64,000 nucleotides of DNA from NCBI GenBank assembly GCA_037044905.1, contig JBAOKB010000094.1, forward strand, positions 310,001 to 374,000, written 5' to 3'. Shown one piece after another: positions 44,785 to 55,210 of this stretch. The notes under the pieces are model-generated. The model worked only from the letters and a program-made list of their open reading frames with translations, searched no databases and was not told the origin of the DNA. The translations under genes were made by a program, and so were the position numbers. Each line of letters starts with the position of its first letter. Positions within the stretch are counted from its first letter, which is position 1. The DNA is from Hortaea werneckii. Taxonomy: Eukaryota; Ascomycota; Dothideomycetes; Mycosphaerellales; Teratosphaeriaceae.

Positions 44785-47207
44785 CTAGAAATGCGGCACT
44801 TTCGCACTCGCCAACCCCAAATTAACAATACTAACCAAGCCCTCCCCCAGAATCAACCCGGAAGCAAGTACAATCATAGGCGTCTCCTCCCTCCCCTTCC
44901 ACCGGATCCAATACCACGCCAACACGCCTCCTACCGTCCGCGCCAGCGTGAAAGAAGGCGTATTATACATCCCCACCGCAACTGCAATGCCGCCGGGGAC
45001 GTACGGGACCCACCACGCACCCTTCGACCCATCGGGATTCCGGACACTGTTCCCATAGATCCGCAGCGCGGTGAGCAAGGCGAAGATCAGGGCCGCACCC
45101 CCGGCGTATTCGGGTGTGCGAGGCGGGAGTCCCTGTCCGGTGACCAGGCGCGCGGTGAAGATCCATACGTACCCCGTGGGGACCTGGAACAGGCCGCCGG
45201 GGATAGTGTAGACTTTGGTGTAGAGTTTGTAGACGGAGGCGCTGACGAGGGCGCCGACGGCGGAGCCGATGAGCTGGCCGTAGAATTGGGCTTTGGGGCT
45301 TGCGCCGAGGAGGTGGCCGGTCTTGAGGTCCTGGAGGAGGTCGCCGGCTTGGAGGGCGCCGGATTCGGAGATCGCGCCCGCGATGAGGTTGATGGTTACG
45401 GCGTTTTTGGAGTGGAAGGGGGTTACCAGGGCGAAGATGAGTTGGGTTAGTTTGCTGATCCCGCTTACCGGGTTGAGATCCGTCTCGCCCAGGGCTCGCA
45501 CGCCCATGATGCTGAGGAGGAGTGCGAGGCCGAGTCCCAGCGTTGTGAGGCCCAGAGGGATGATACCGGCAAAGGAGAACTGGACGGCGAAGAGGCAGAA
45601 GCCTAGACTGAGGGCGAGGCCGAAGAGTGTTGTTTTGATGCCGATGAGTTGGTGGGGAGGAGCGTCGTATTCTTCTTCATCCTCGTGAGTGGTTCCTGAT
45701 TTGTGCTGAGTAGTATCATGGGTGCTTGATGAAGTCAAAGGGTCGGTTAGATTAACCGGGCTGTATCCTCTACTTCTCGGGTTCGTGATAAGCTCTTGCA
45801 GATGTCGAACAAGCCCTCTCTGCTTGACTCCGCGTAAGATTGCGGGTCCATGGCTTCGACCATAGCTTATGATCGGTCGTAAAACGAGCCAGCCAAGGCT
45901 TACTATCGCATCTGCGAGCATGATTGCCAGGCTCACCCACACGATCCATCCTTTACTGCCCGTGTTCCAGTCCCCGACGTCACCAGAGGCCCAACCGCGG
46001 TATTTAGCCAGGGGCGAAAGGACCGCCCATCCAATAATCGCTCCGATGAGCATATGGATGGTTGTTGCAGGACCCATGATAATTCCTTGCCCAACGTATG
46101 CTGGAGAAGGGTTTAGTGACCAGAGCCATTTACGAGCAAGATAGGTGCCCAGGAAAGGGATACTGTGAATTTGGGGTAAGAAGTATGACAATAGCGTCTG
46201 AGGGAGAGAAGTATTAGCATACTGTTTAGTTGTCTACAGACAGAGTTACCTACGTAGCCACCACTCAAGCCGAATGAGTAGGTCAACAGACGAATCTGCT
46301 TCTTCCAGTCTTTCTTAGCCGCCATTGACCTGCCATCGTCACCGCACTCGTCTCCTGCGACATCTGTGCTTTGTCTAGAGTCTTCTGCAGCATCACCCAT
46401 CAACGCCTGACTCTCTTCATCGCCTCCGTCTGGCCGTGACGTCTTTCTCTGCCTCGCAGCCTGCCCCTCCCCCTCACCCTCTGCGCCTCTCTTCTCGCCA
46501 CCGTGTAGAACACCAATCATTAAAGCTGTTGCCGTACCAGATGGGAAACGCAGCTTCTCCCTAACAATGACCTCCTTTCGTAACGGTACGGCAAAGACTA
46601 CCCCAAAGAAACAAAGCCCAAGCGCCCACAAGATGAGTTTCCCGAGCGGCAACCTGAGCCCACCGTTCTCCTCCGCCATTGCCAATGCGCCCACAATTTC
46701 GGGATCATTACTCATACTCTCCGGCGTCTCCTCCGGCTTCAACAGAAACTCCAACGCCGGCACTACCCCGACAAACCCACATCCCAACGGCATCGTACCT
46801 ACACTGCCCGCGACCGTCTGCACCAGGACATTCTCCACCTCGCTGAAGCCCTCGCCCCACCCCCACCACTTCATCGGCTCACCGAGTCGACACATCAGCG
46901 TCCGCAGCCCTTTGAAGTACGCAAACCCGATCAGCGCCGAGGGCATCGCCATGCCGGAGATCCAGCCCGTCTGCAACCCGAAATAGGTATTGCTGAACGC
47001 GATGAGGATCCCGATTAGCAGGCCGACGATCAGAGCGCGGAGAGTGAACTGCGGCTGCTCGGAGCGGGTGCGCAGGAAAGCGAGGTCGGGCTCGGCGGCG
47101 ACGGAGCGCGAGACGGAGGGGCGGAGAGCGGCATCGTGGTCGTCGGTGTCGCTGTCGACGTCGGGGGAGTATGGCTGTTGTGGCGCACGACCTCCATCGG
47201 GCGCCAT
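44785..47207 (-). CDS. OPT-family oligopeptide/metal-chelate transporter
   Basis: Exons 47207-46254 and 46197-44785; the phase-0 intron (46253-46198) has GTAGGT/CCTCAG ends. The 788-residue protein has a hydrophilic N-terminus and more than a dozen hydrophobic helices. Typical OPT segments include FSNTYFGLQTGWISGMAMPSA (given as NTYFGLQTGW), KLRFPSGTATALMIGVLHGG (RFPSGTATA) and SPAYVGQGIIMGP, together with TDLNPVSGI and the closing ILGEGLVSIVN. It is a proton-coupled transporter of the YSL/OPT superfamily, probably in the plasma or vacuolar membrane. Substrate (peptide versus chelated metal) cannot be read from sequence. Two cytosolic loops are long and charged (about 245-305 and 440-490). 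Divergent from the gene at 47593. Confidence 0.9.
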
Positions 47208-47522
47208 GCTTGATATCCTACACCACTACCGGTGGAAACGCTGGTGGTGAGGTTAGAGGTGTCGAGAGTGTGAAAAGCTGAGGAGTAGTTGTCGCAAATA
47301 ACACTTCCGCTCGCTGACAGAAGTAGTGATGATGTGACCTGCATCATACCTACATTCTAAGCTACAACGGCCCGCTATGCCCGCGAAAACGCCTTATCTC
47401 CGCAACATCCGGCGAAGCTTTGCCCGCGCCCTATCTGCTATCTTTTCTGCGGCCGCCGCTTAGTTTTCGTAACTTCCTGTTTCGGTCAAAAAAGAGAAAG
47501 CCTCGCCACCGCGCCACACACG

Positions 47523-47546
47523 CCCCCCCCCCCCCCCCCCCCCCCC
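47523..47546. repeat. 24-nt C homopolymer in a divergent promoter
   Basis: An uninterrupted C run 46 bp before the ATG at 47593, probably within the 5' leader or core promoter. The minus strand is G24 and could form a G-quadruplex. Length is likely variable and hard to sequence accurately. Confidence 0.9.
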
Positions 47547-47592
47547 GGACAATCTACCCGTTCAGTGATAATTCCTTTTCTTTTACCCGACG

Positions 47593-48227
47593 ATGCAGAA
47601 CGGGCTCCCCGCCGGTTGGCGCGTAAGCAATAGCGGCGGAAGCTGGCAAGCTGCTGCCGCTCCTGATCGTGACGATGAGGATGCTGCCGAGATTGGAGCG
47701 GAGGAGGGACTGGAGCCGGAGGACTTGAGACCAGATTCTCCTGGCTGGGAGGACGTTGAGGAGGAAAATGAGGAGTTGCAGGTGAAGTCTTTGCTGGATG
47801 AGCAGGTTTTCCCATCCGTGAGGGCTATGATCGAGCATTGCAAGGCTCAGCATGGGTTCGATTTGGATTCGATACGAAAGACAAATGGTATAGTCATTCC
47901 CTCCGCAGTCTAATGAATGACTTTCATTCCGCTTCTATTCTTGCTAACCAGGAAAATTATCCAGTCCTCGATTTCTACTCCACGCTCCGTCTGATCAACT
48001 ACATCCGATCCGAGGTCGCCTCAGGCAACACGAAACCGGATTGCTCCTCCCCTCAGGCCTGGATGGACGACAAGTACATGCAGCCTGTGCTCGAAGACGA
48101 TGCGCTGCTCTACAGTATTGACGACCTTGCGGATCCTAATGACCCTGAGGACCCCCTTATCGAACCTCCGGAGCCAGAGCAGCCGACTGAAGGCCAGAAG
48201 ACGCTCGTTCAGCGCGCGCTGTCATAG
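47593..48227 (+). CDS. Stand-alone PRMT3-type N-terminal (degenerate C2H2) module
   Basis: Exons 47593-47887 and 47965-48227; the phase-1 intron (47888-47964) has GTATAG/ATCCAG ends. The 185-residue product has an acidic N-terminus ending WEDVEEENEELQVKSLL, then FPSVRAMIEHCKAQHGFDL and, after the splice, LDFYSTLRLINYIRSEV. Next come AWMDDKYMQPVLEDDALLYS and a Pro/Glu-rich end. These match the substrate-recognition N-terminus of type I arginine methyltransferase PRMT3, which targets ribosomal protein uS5. The first Cys pair of the zinc finger is absent. The protein stops at 48227, and no methyltransferase domain (SAM-binding VLDVGCGTG-like loop, double-E loop) was found downstream. It is either a truncated gene or a separate adaptor. 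Confidence 0.7.
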
Positions 48228-49581
48228 TTTCGGTCGCCATCGCGTCTTTCGTTTTTTCTCCCAGACGTGCTAGGACTTTCGGCGTTGCGCTGCGAGGACT
48301 GATATACCTTGCCCCTCACCCTCGCCTTGCATTCATGCCAAGTGCCCAGGATCGCATTGCGCCCCAGCATTGCCTTGTCTCCTCATACCAAGCTTGGGCA
48401 TAATGGGTCACATGGTCATCCAGCAAGCCCTTGCCCTATGACGTTCCTCCCTCTACCACCCGCCTACAAATGGGCGTGACTTACCGGCGACCAAACAACT
48501 TCCATGTCGATCTGGAAGGCTTGGTTCCAACCCAGCAAAGTTCATCACGAGATAGATGTATGAATTCGAAATGATGTCAATGAATCCTCTTTTCTTTCAA
48601 TTTTCTCTTTTCCTTTTCTCTTTCTTCTCTTTCTCCCAAAAGAAAAATGAGAAGACAAAAAAAAAAAAAAAAAAAAAAAGCTCGTCTCGTTCGTGTGTCA
48701 AGTCGATATGTAGCAGCTCGCTACAAAGCGTCTTCTCTTCCATTCTTTCTATTCCCTCAACCCCGATCCCAGTCGAGAAAAGAAAGCAAGGGGCGGGGAA
48801 AGAAAGGCAAGACACTGAAAGGGAGGTGAAAGAAGAAAAAAAAAAAAATCCTCTCGATGGCAAAATTTGAATTCATCTCATTCGTCGCTCTTCTATCTGG
48901 TATCATGATCTAAGCGTAAGAAAAGAAAACGAAAAGGGGAAAAAGTCGGGCACGGAAAAAAAAAAAAAAAATTGCATTTCCTTCCCTCGGCTCTCTCTCT
49001 CCCATAACCCCTTTTTTTTCTTCTTTCAAAGAACCCATTCTCCTCTGAGCTGCGCCGTGTGGACCTTCAGCAATACAATCTGCCCAAACTTCTAACCCTC
49101 CATCCGCACTTTTGTCGCTGATAGTTCGGGCCGGAATATGCTAAATGTCTTTCCCCCCTCTGGCCCCGCTTTCCAGACGCTCTTGCCATGGGTATAACGT
49201 TGCTTAATGTCTCCGATCTGCTTGATGTTCGGCTCCATATCTTTTTTCATCCATCGAGCAAGAGACAGCTTAGATTCCTCTCTCATCCGTCCGCCTTTCT
49301 TTGCTGATCTCCATCTACTTGGGCTGAGAAATTTCTCTGCTCCGGGTGGGTGCAAAACCTCCTTCTCCGTTCTCTTGCCCCCCTGCTCTCCTCGTGCGTA
49401 ATCGTGTCTCTTCTCTCCGTCCTCTTCATGACTGCGTTGAAATAGACGATTCTCACAATAGATTCCACGCTTGTCGAAGTCTCACTCGGTTTTTGTTGGC
49501 CCCGGAAGGAAGTCAGAAGAAAGAATGAAAACAACCCTCCAGTACACAAAACGTCCCCTCCCTTCTTGAGTTTCCGGGATA
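48228..49581. other. Homopolymer-rich intergenic region between convergent genes
   Basis: It contains pyrimidine tracts at 48590-48640 and long A runs near 48657-48679, 48837-48848 and 48956-48971, plus a T run near 49012. No ORF with recognisable similarity; 3' ends of two genes are expected here. Confidence 0.6.
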
Positions 49582-50324
49582 TCAATCTTCCCAGCTCTTC
49601 TCCACCGTCTCCCGTACCCGCTTGGTATATTCTTTCCGGTTGTCTTTGTAGAGGTTACTCGCTTCCACGTTGGCAGGGCTGGAGGTATTGGGGTCGTTGA
49701 GGAGACTGTTAAAAAGACCTCGTGATTAGCACTTGACGTTTTTCGCTTCCGCATCATGTCTTCTGCGCTCTTTTTTCTACTTCCACCTCATGTTTCATGA
49801 GCCACGTATATCTTCCTTCTAAAGGACTCCCAGTCTGCTATGTCGTATTCTTCTTTCTCCCTTCACCCCCGTCCAACAACCTATCTCAAAAGAGCGATAA
49901 GAGGAAGAGAAATAGACATACCTCTGCACACTCGTCAAGATCGCCGCGACATCATACGTAGGACTCCACCTATTCTGCAGGATATCCAGACATAACTCTC
50001 CGCTGCCATACACATTCGGGTGGAACATCTGCGAGATGAACTTGACTCCCGGCGGTTTATTGGGGTAGGCTTCCTCGAAATGCATGACGAGACGGAAGGT
50101 GCCGTCTTCGAAGGGGGTGTCTGAGGGGCCGATGATGACTGCGTTCCTGTTTGGGAAGAGAGAGGAGAGGTTAGAAGGGAAACGTTGTGGTGGGTGGATG
50201 GGGTGTTGTTTACGTACCACGTCATGACATTGTCGGCAATGGGACTTGCGCTTACGCCGGCGGGGGGGTCGGTCTGCATGCGCTTGAAGTCGCGCATCAG
50301 GCGTCTTCTCGCGGCTGTCGACAT
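49582..50324 (-). CDS. RAD6: Ubiquitin-conjugating enzyme E2 Rad6/Ubc2
   Basis: Exons 50324-50218, 50146-49922 and 49705-49582, both introns phase 2 (GTACGT/AACAG and GTATGT/AACAG), give 151 residues. The start MSTAARRRLMRDFKRMQ and the segment FRLVMHFEEAYPNKPP are nearly identical to Rad6 orthologues. The active site is C88 in GELCLDILQNRW, and HPN is conserved just before it. The C-terminus ends ETVEKSWED, without the acidic tail of budding yeast Rad6, as in many other eukaryotes. It pairs with Rad18 and Bre1 to ubiquitinate PCNA and histone H2B. Upstream lies a (CCA/CCT)n-rich leader. Confidence 0.95.
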
Positions 50325-50820
50325 GGCGGCGGGAGTGGTGGTGGTGGTGGTTGTGGTGGTGGTGAAGGAGGTGGCGGAGGTGGTAGATCGCGTATGACGC
50401 CTCGGACTACCTCAGATATGTAGTAGTGTGAGCTGAGATCGTGAGCGGCGAAGTGGAAGGTGTGAGTGGGTAGTGTAGGTGGGCTCGGTGGGGCGGCGGG
50501 CGGCGGTGGCGCTTCGGACTTTAGCGGAGAATTAGTTGGTCGTGAGGCAGAGAGATGTCGACTGGGATGGTGCGCACGTGATCGTGTGTCGTAGTGTTCG
50601 TGTTTGAATTGTTGTAGTGGGGAGAAAGGAACTTGACACCACTTTGGAAGTGCAGAGAAGTGGTAAGTCATCCTCAGCGCGCGCCTGCGCCTGCTTGCCC
50701 GGGATCGGCTCCGCTTTGAGATCGGGCCTCGTGACTGTGTAGCGGATTTACATGTGAATTTATATGTCAGGGACATCAGGTCCTAGGAGACGCAAACAAC
50801 TTAGGAGGTATCATATACTG
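50325..50820. other. RAD6 upstream region with trinucleotide-rich tract
   Basis: 50335-50390 is rich in GGT/GGA repeats on the plus strand, likely in the RAD6 5' leader. The rest is promoter and the 3' flank of the next gene. No ORF was recognised. Confidence 0.5.
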
Positions 50821-52095
50821 CTACGCAATGCCTTGATTCACTCCTAGTCCCCATAAACACGCTCCCAGCTCAATCCCGCACAAGATCGGGATAGTCAGAT
50901 TATCATCCAGGCCCAATATATCAATCGCTTCGCTCACACTGGCCGCAAGCCCCGAAAGCAAACTCAACACAGCCAACGCAATCGGTCCCTCTATCGTGCC
51001 CTGCGAAGCTGACAGTCCCAAAAGCTCGCGCGCTCGCGGGGGCACCGTCAACGTGCCCTCAAACGCAAACGCATTCGCCCCACTATTCATCCCGCTCCCC
51101 CTTCCCATAGGCGCAATGAACCCCCAGAACATAACCGCAGTCGCCACACCCACCGCGAACGCCGCCAGACTCCCCGCCAAACTCTTCCCTTTCCGCACCC
51201 GCGGCGTGTACCGCCCTAACCACCTCCCCACCGTCGACGCCGCCGTATCGCACCAGCTGAGCAACAACACGCTCATAACCGCCACGTCTTTCCGACAGAA
51301 CCGCATCGTCACCCAGAGTCCCGCCAGATAGCTAATCACGCCGTTATACCGATCATGCGCCTCGCTCTCGCGCATAAACGCCCCGACGACCCGGATATAC
51401 GCACGATTGAACGCCGGCCAGCGGAAGCGCAGGACGTCGAGCGTGAAGATCGGGAGCAGGGCGCGCAGCAGGATAGGATGGATCTCCGTCGGTTGCCAGC
51501 CCGTGTAGTACAGGTACAGCGTCAGGAAGCCGATCGAGACGTGCAGGATCTTGCGCGGCACTTCGTGTTTGTGCACGAAGGCGCGCCATTCGCGGTGGAT
51601 TGGGATTAGGCCTAGGGGGCTCGGCGAGCGGGAGAGGTTGCGCCAGTAGGAGGAGCCGTAGCCTTGTGGGTAGGCGGAGGCGGGGCTTAGGAAGCCGTTC
51701 GGGGCGGGCTGGTCGCCGTTCGGTGGGCGTTGGATGTCGCTGGGTTTCTTTCGTCGCTGGGCCATGCTGGCTCCGCCGGCGGAGGCTGATGGCATGTTGG
51801 TTTTGGCTTGCGTGGTGACGCCCGCTGCTTCGCCCCTGCTGCTGCTTCCCACCCCTCCGTTCATGATCTCTCTCGTGCTTTTGCGGAGGATTTTAGGACT
51901 GCGGCTGCGTGGTCGTGCGCGTGCTAGGTCGGCATCTTCTTCCAGCTGGTCGGCTTCTTCGATCGGTTCTACCGCGCCGGCAGAGGACATGCGGTTGCCG
52001 GCTTTGCTGAAGTAGTTATCTTTCTGGCCCTGCTCTGACGGCGTCGGCGAGGGTGATATCACCCGTGGCATCTCAGGGACTTGGCGGTTCGACAT
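50821..52095 (-). CDS. DGK1: CTP-dependent diacylglycerol kinase (Dgk1-like)
   Basis: Single exon, 424 residues. Dgk1 phosphorylates diacylglycerol to phosphatidic acid using CTP, at the nuclear envelope and ER. The first 170 residues are disordered and Ser/Pro/Glu-rich. The catalytic region starts at EVPRKILHVSIGFLTLY, the family's E-x-x-R-K-x-x-H motif. Membrane helices follow, and the CTP-transferase-like motif SWCDTAASTVGRWLGRY with KGKSLAGSLA. The end, SEAIDILGLDDNLTIPI, has the conserved acidic D-N-L-x-I-P motif. Divergent from HIS5 across about 630 bp. The frame is intact. Confidence 0.88.
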   Translation of the reverse strand: MSNRQVPEMPRVISPSPTPSEQGQKDNYFSKAGNRMSSAGAVEPIEEADQLEEDADLARARPRSRSPKILRKSTREIMNGGVGSSSRGEAAGVTTQAKTNMPSASAGGASMAQRRKKPSDIQRPPNGDQPAPNGFLSPASAYPQGYGSSYWRNLSRSPSPLGLIPIHREWRAFVHKHEVPRKILHVSIGFLTLYLYYTGWQPTEIHPILLRALLPIFTLDVLRFRWPAFNRAYIRVVGAFMRESEAHDRYNGVISYLAGLWVTMRFCRKDVAVMSVLLLSWCDTAASTVGRWLGRYTPRVRKGKSLAGSLAAFAVGVATAVMFWGFIAPMGRGSGMNSGANAFAFEGTLTVPPRARELLGLSASQGTIEGPIALAVLSLLSGLAASVSEAIDILGLDDNLTIPILCGIELGACLWGLGVNQGIA

Positions 52096-52728
52096 GTTTC
52101 CGATGAGGCGGGTGGGTCGCGTGGGTAAGAGCTAGGCTGGTAGTTGGCGGATGGCGGCGGAAGTTAATGCGGTTCGGATGGTGGTAGGGATAGGGATGTA
52201 AAAGAAGGGCGTAGTGAGTCGCATATAGAGATGTATAAGTTGAAATAGATTGGGAGAGTATGGTATGTCTGCGCAGGATGGGTCGGCGTATGTGGTCAAG
52301 AGTTGGAACCGGTTCAGTCGCCGCGACACGTCGATGACATAGTTACGGTTGTGCGATGATGCAGTGCGTGTTGGTCGTCTGTTCTTGACGTATAGGCACG
52401 TGGTTGTGTACGGATTCCAATCATGGAGTGAGAATATACTATTTACGGCCGCAACAACGTGAAAACCACTCCGTACGAGCGCACCAATATATGTGTATGG
52501 CTGCAGGACAAGCTGGAGGACAGATCGCAATCATCACATGCGTCTCAGCCGCGAATCCTGTGATTTCCACTCTCGCCGGCCCGATCCCATCGCGCGAACT
52601 CAATAAGGGTTTCCATCTTGATTACATCACCCGGATCGCTTGGAAAATCCTCGACCCAGTCATTGGTCAGAGGTCAGATGAACTGAACTTCACTACACTT
52701 CGCGGCATTCATCTCATCTCTCGCCACA
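52096..52728. promoter_or_regulatory. Divergent promoter DGK1/HIS5
   Basis: 633 bp between start codons. A perfect 10-bp palindrome GAACCGGTTC lies at 52306-52315. A Gcn4/CpcA-type TGACTCA box was looked for by eye and not found. Confidence 0.4.
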
Positions 52729-54009
52729 ATGCCTTTCGATCTGAAGACGTGCGCGAGGCCAAATATCCTGGCTTTGGAACCGTATAGATGTGCACGAGAT
52801 GACTACAAAGATGACGGCACCAATGTACTATTGGATGCCAACGAGAACGCCTATGGACCGGGTCTGGCGCTGAGTTCCGATGGCAAATTAGCCAATGCCG
52901 ACCCTCAATCAGACGTGGAAGTCGACCTGCTGGGCCTCAATCGATACCCAGACCCTCACCAAGTGCCTCTCAAACAGCTCCTCTGCAACCTGCGCAACAC
53001 CAAAACCCACACCCAGAAGACCCTGACCCCGGACAACCTTTTCGTCGGCGTCGGCAGTGACGAAGCCATCGACGCCCTCCTCCGCGCCTTCTGCACCCCC
53101 GGCAAAGACAAGATCCTGACCTGCCCTCCAACCTACGGCATGTACTCCGTCTCAGCTCAAACCAACGACATCCAAGTAGTCAAAGTGCCCCTGGACGCAA
53201 CCAACTCCTTCCAACCAGTCCCGGACCAAATCGCCGCCACCCTCTCCGCCGACCCGCACATCAAACTCGTCTACCTCTGCTCCCCCGGCAACCCGACCGC
53301 GAACCTGATCCACAAGGACGTGATCCAACAAGTCCTCTCGCACCCGACCTGGAACGGCGTCGTCGTGCTAGACGAAGCCTACATCGACTTCGCGCCCGAG
53401 AACTCCTCCCTCGCCGAATGGGTACTCGAACACCCGAACCTAGTCGTCATGCAAACCCTCTCCAAAGCCTTCGGGCTCGCGGGCATCCGACTGGGCGCAG
53501 CCTTCACTTCCCCAGAAATCGCCCGGCTCCTAAACTCCCTCAAAGCCCCCTACAACATCTCGAACCCGACCTCGCAGATCGCGACGCAGGCGCTGCTGCC
53601 CCGGAATCTGGCCGTCATGCACCAGAACCGCGAGCGGATAATCGCGCAGCGCGAGCGGATGGTCGCCGAGATGCCGGCTATCCCCGGCGTAGGCCGCTTC
53701 CTGGGCGGGATGGAAAGCAATTTCCTGCTGGTGGAGATGTGCGATGCGCAGGGCGCGCCGAGCAACGAGGTCGCGCTGCAGGTGTACGAGCGGTTGGCGG
53801 AGACGCGAGGCGTGGTGGTGCGGTTTCGGGGCAAGGAGACGGGGTGTTTTGGGTGTCTGCGGATTACGGTGGGCACGGAGCAGGAGGTGAGTAGATTTTT
53901 GGTGGAGTTGAGGGGGGTGTTGGAGGAGATCCATCAGGGGAAGGTCAGTAGGCCGAGTGAGCGTGTGGAGCGGAAGAAGGAGGGGCGGGCGAATGGGGTT
54001 ATTGCTTAG
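52729..54009 (+). CDS. HIS5: Histidinol-phosphate aminotransferase
   Basis: PLP-dependent class I/II aminotransferase that converts imidazole-acetol phosphate to histidinol phosphate in histidine synthesis. The 426-residue protein opens MPFDLKTCARPNILALEPYR and then DANENAYGP. Further motifs are GLNRYPDPHQVPLKQ, the PLP-phosphate loop VGVGSDEAIDALLRAF, CSPGNPTAN, VLDEAYIDFA, and the Schiff-base Lys246 in QTLSKAFGLAGIRLG. Arg in RFRGKETGCFGCLRITVGT completes the site (given in short as CLRITVGT). Length is slightly above yeast His5 (385) because of a C-terminal basic tail. No intron, frame intact. Confidence 0.94.
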   Translation: MPFDLKTCARPNILALEPYRCARDDYKDDGTNVLLDANENAYGPGLALSSDGKLANADPQSDVEVDLLGLNRYPDPHQVPLKQLLCNLRNTKTHTQKTLTPDNLFVGVGSDEAIDALLRAFCTPGKDKILTCPPTYGMYSVSAQTNDIQVVKVPLDATNSFQPVPDQIAATLSADPHIKLVYLCSPGNPTANLIHKDVIQQVLSHPTWNGVVVLDEAYIDFAPENSSLAEWVLEHPNLVVMQTLSKAFGLAGIRLGAAFTSPEIARLLNSLKAPYNISNPTSQIATQALLPRNLAVMHQNRERIIAQRERMVAEMPAIPGVGRFLGGMESNFLLVEMCDAQGAPSNEVALQVYERLAETRGVVVRFRGKETGCFGCLRITVGTEQEVSRFLVELRGVLEEIHQGKVSRPSERVERKKEGRANGVIA

Positions 54010-54418
54010 GTGGGTGGTATGCCTTTGTTTGGCTTATTCTCTTGGTTTTGGAAATGTGGTCAGAACGGAGATGATAGATGTAGATTATTCACTTAGAAGT
54101 TTTGCACCATGAGTAGATTCTTTCTTACTGTGCTTTGACGGAGAGTGAGTATTTTTAATGTTTTTTTGTGGTTTTTCAGACTTCTTCACAGCTGCTTTCT
54201 GCTACGGTAGTAGCCATGTTCAGAATCTCTTCTTGAAAAATGGCACGGTATCGTTGAACCAGGACTGAACAGCGAGATTCATTCAATTCCAAAGTCAACT
54301 GCCCATTTGCAAAAGCTGAACCCGCACAGCGCCATCAGATGCGCGAATCAGTCGACATTCTGCATATCCCCCGCACGCATTCTTCGTTCAAGAAAACCGG
54401 TCCCATCCTTGGTCAACC
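54010..54418. other. Intergenic region between convergent genes
   Basis: 3' flanks of HIS5 and the secreted-protein gene. Nothing else was seen. Confidence 0.45.
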
Positions 54419-55210
54419 CTAGATCAACCCGAGAACCGAAGAACACTCGAATTGAGCGCTATTGTAGGGAGGATACTTAGTAGGGTCATTGCTAAGGCAA
54501 GTTCCGCTGTTATTGATGTTGAAGCCATCCTGAGTCCCCGTGCAGTCCGCTTCGGTAAAGAAAGTGACCCGACAATCGGAAGCGGTGGCATTGGTGCCGT
54601 CAATTCCATCTACTGTGAAAAAGACGCTGTTGCTGTCAGGTACTGCCAGCGGGACACATTCAGATTGTGTGTAGCGGTATCCATCGTCCAGGGTAGCGAT
54701 TGCCGGTGTGTTGATCTTGATGGAGTTGGGAGTGACCGTGTAGTTTGTCGAAGGACAGGTGCATTCCTCGCCAATGCCGAGAAAGCCTCCGCTACAGACT
54801 GGTTCGGGAGTGGTGACAGAGGTGCTGCAGTTTTGGTTTTGGAAGGAGAAGATGTTGAGGTATGGGACTTGGGTGGCACAGGTGGCGTTCTGGGTGACTG
54901 TCTTTGTCGCCGTAGTGACTGAGGCAGACGCAGTAATGGTGACAGACGAAGTCACAGTAATCGGTGTCGGGATCGGAACGAAGCTCGAACAAATGGTTGA
55001 TAGACGCGAGGTCTTGGTGCAGTCGGCGGGACAGTATCGGTTCCCTGCGCTGCATTGCTGAGGGCGAGCGGGATAGGGCGAGCAGTTTTGGCTGAAGCTT
55101 TTAGCTACCAGAGCTGCTCCAGTAAGGGTCATGAATAGCTTTCAATGTAGTCAGTTTTCACTGCGTGCGTTTGGAGATCAACTTGGTTCAGATCTTACCT
55201 TGGTCATCAT
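54419..55210 (-). CDS. Secreted cysteine-rich protein, unrecognised
   Basis: Exon 1 is only 12 nt (55210-55199, MMTK), then a 60-bp intron (GTAAGA/GAAAG) and exon 2 (55138-54419), for 243 residues. With exon 1 the N-terminus reads MMTKLFMTLTGAALVAKS, a plausible signal peptide. Without it, translation could start at the ATG at 55132, also with a hydrophobic start. The mature part has about 14 Cys, a Ser/Thr/Val-rich segment (ITVTSSVTITASASVTT) likely O-glycosylated, several N-x-S/T sites and ECTCPSTNYTVTP. This pattern is common in fungal cell-surface or effector-like secreted proteins. No enzyme family was recognised. Confidence 0.65.
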
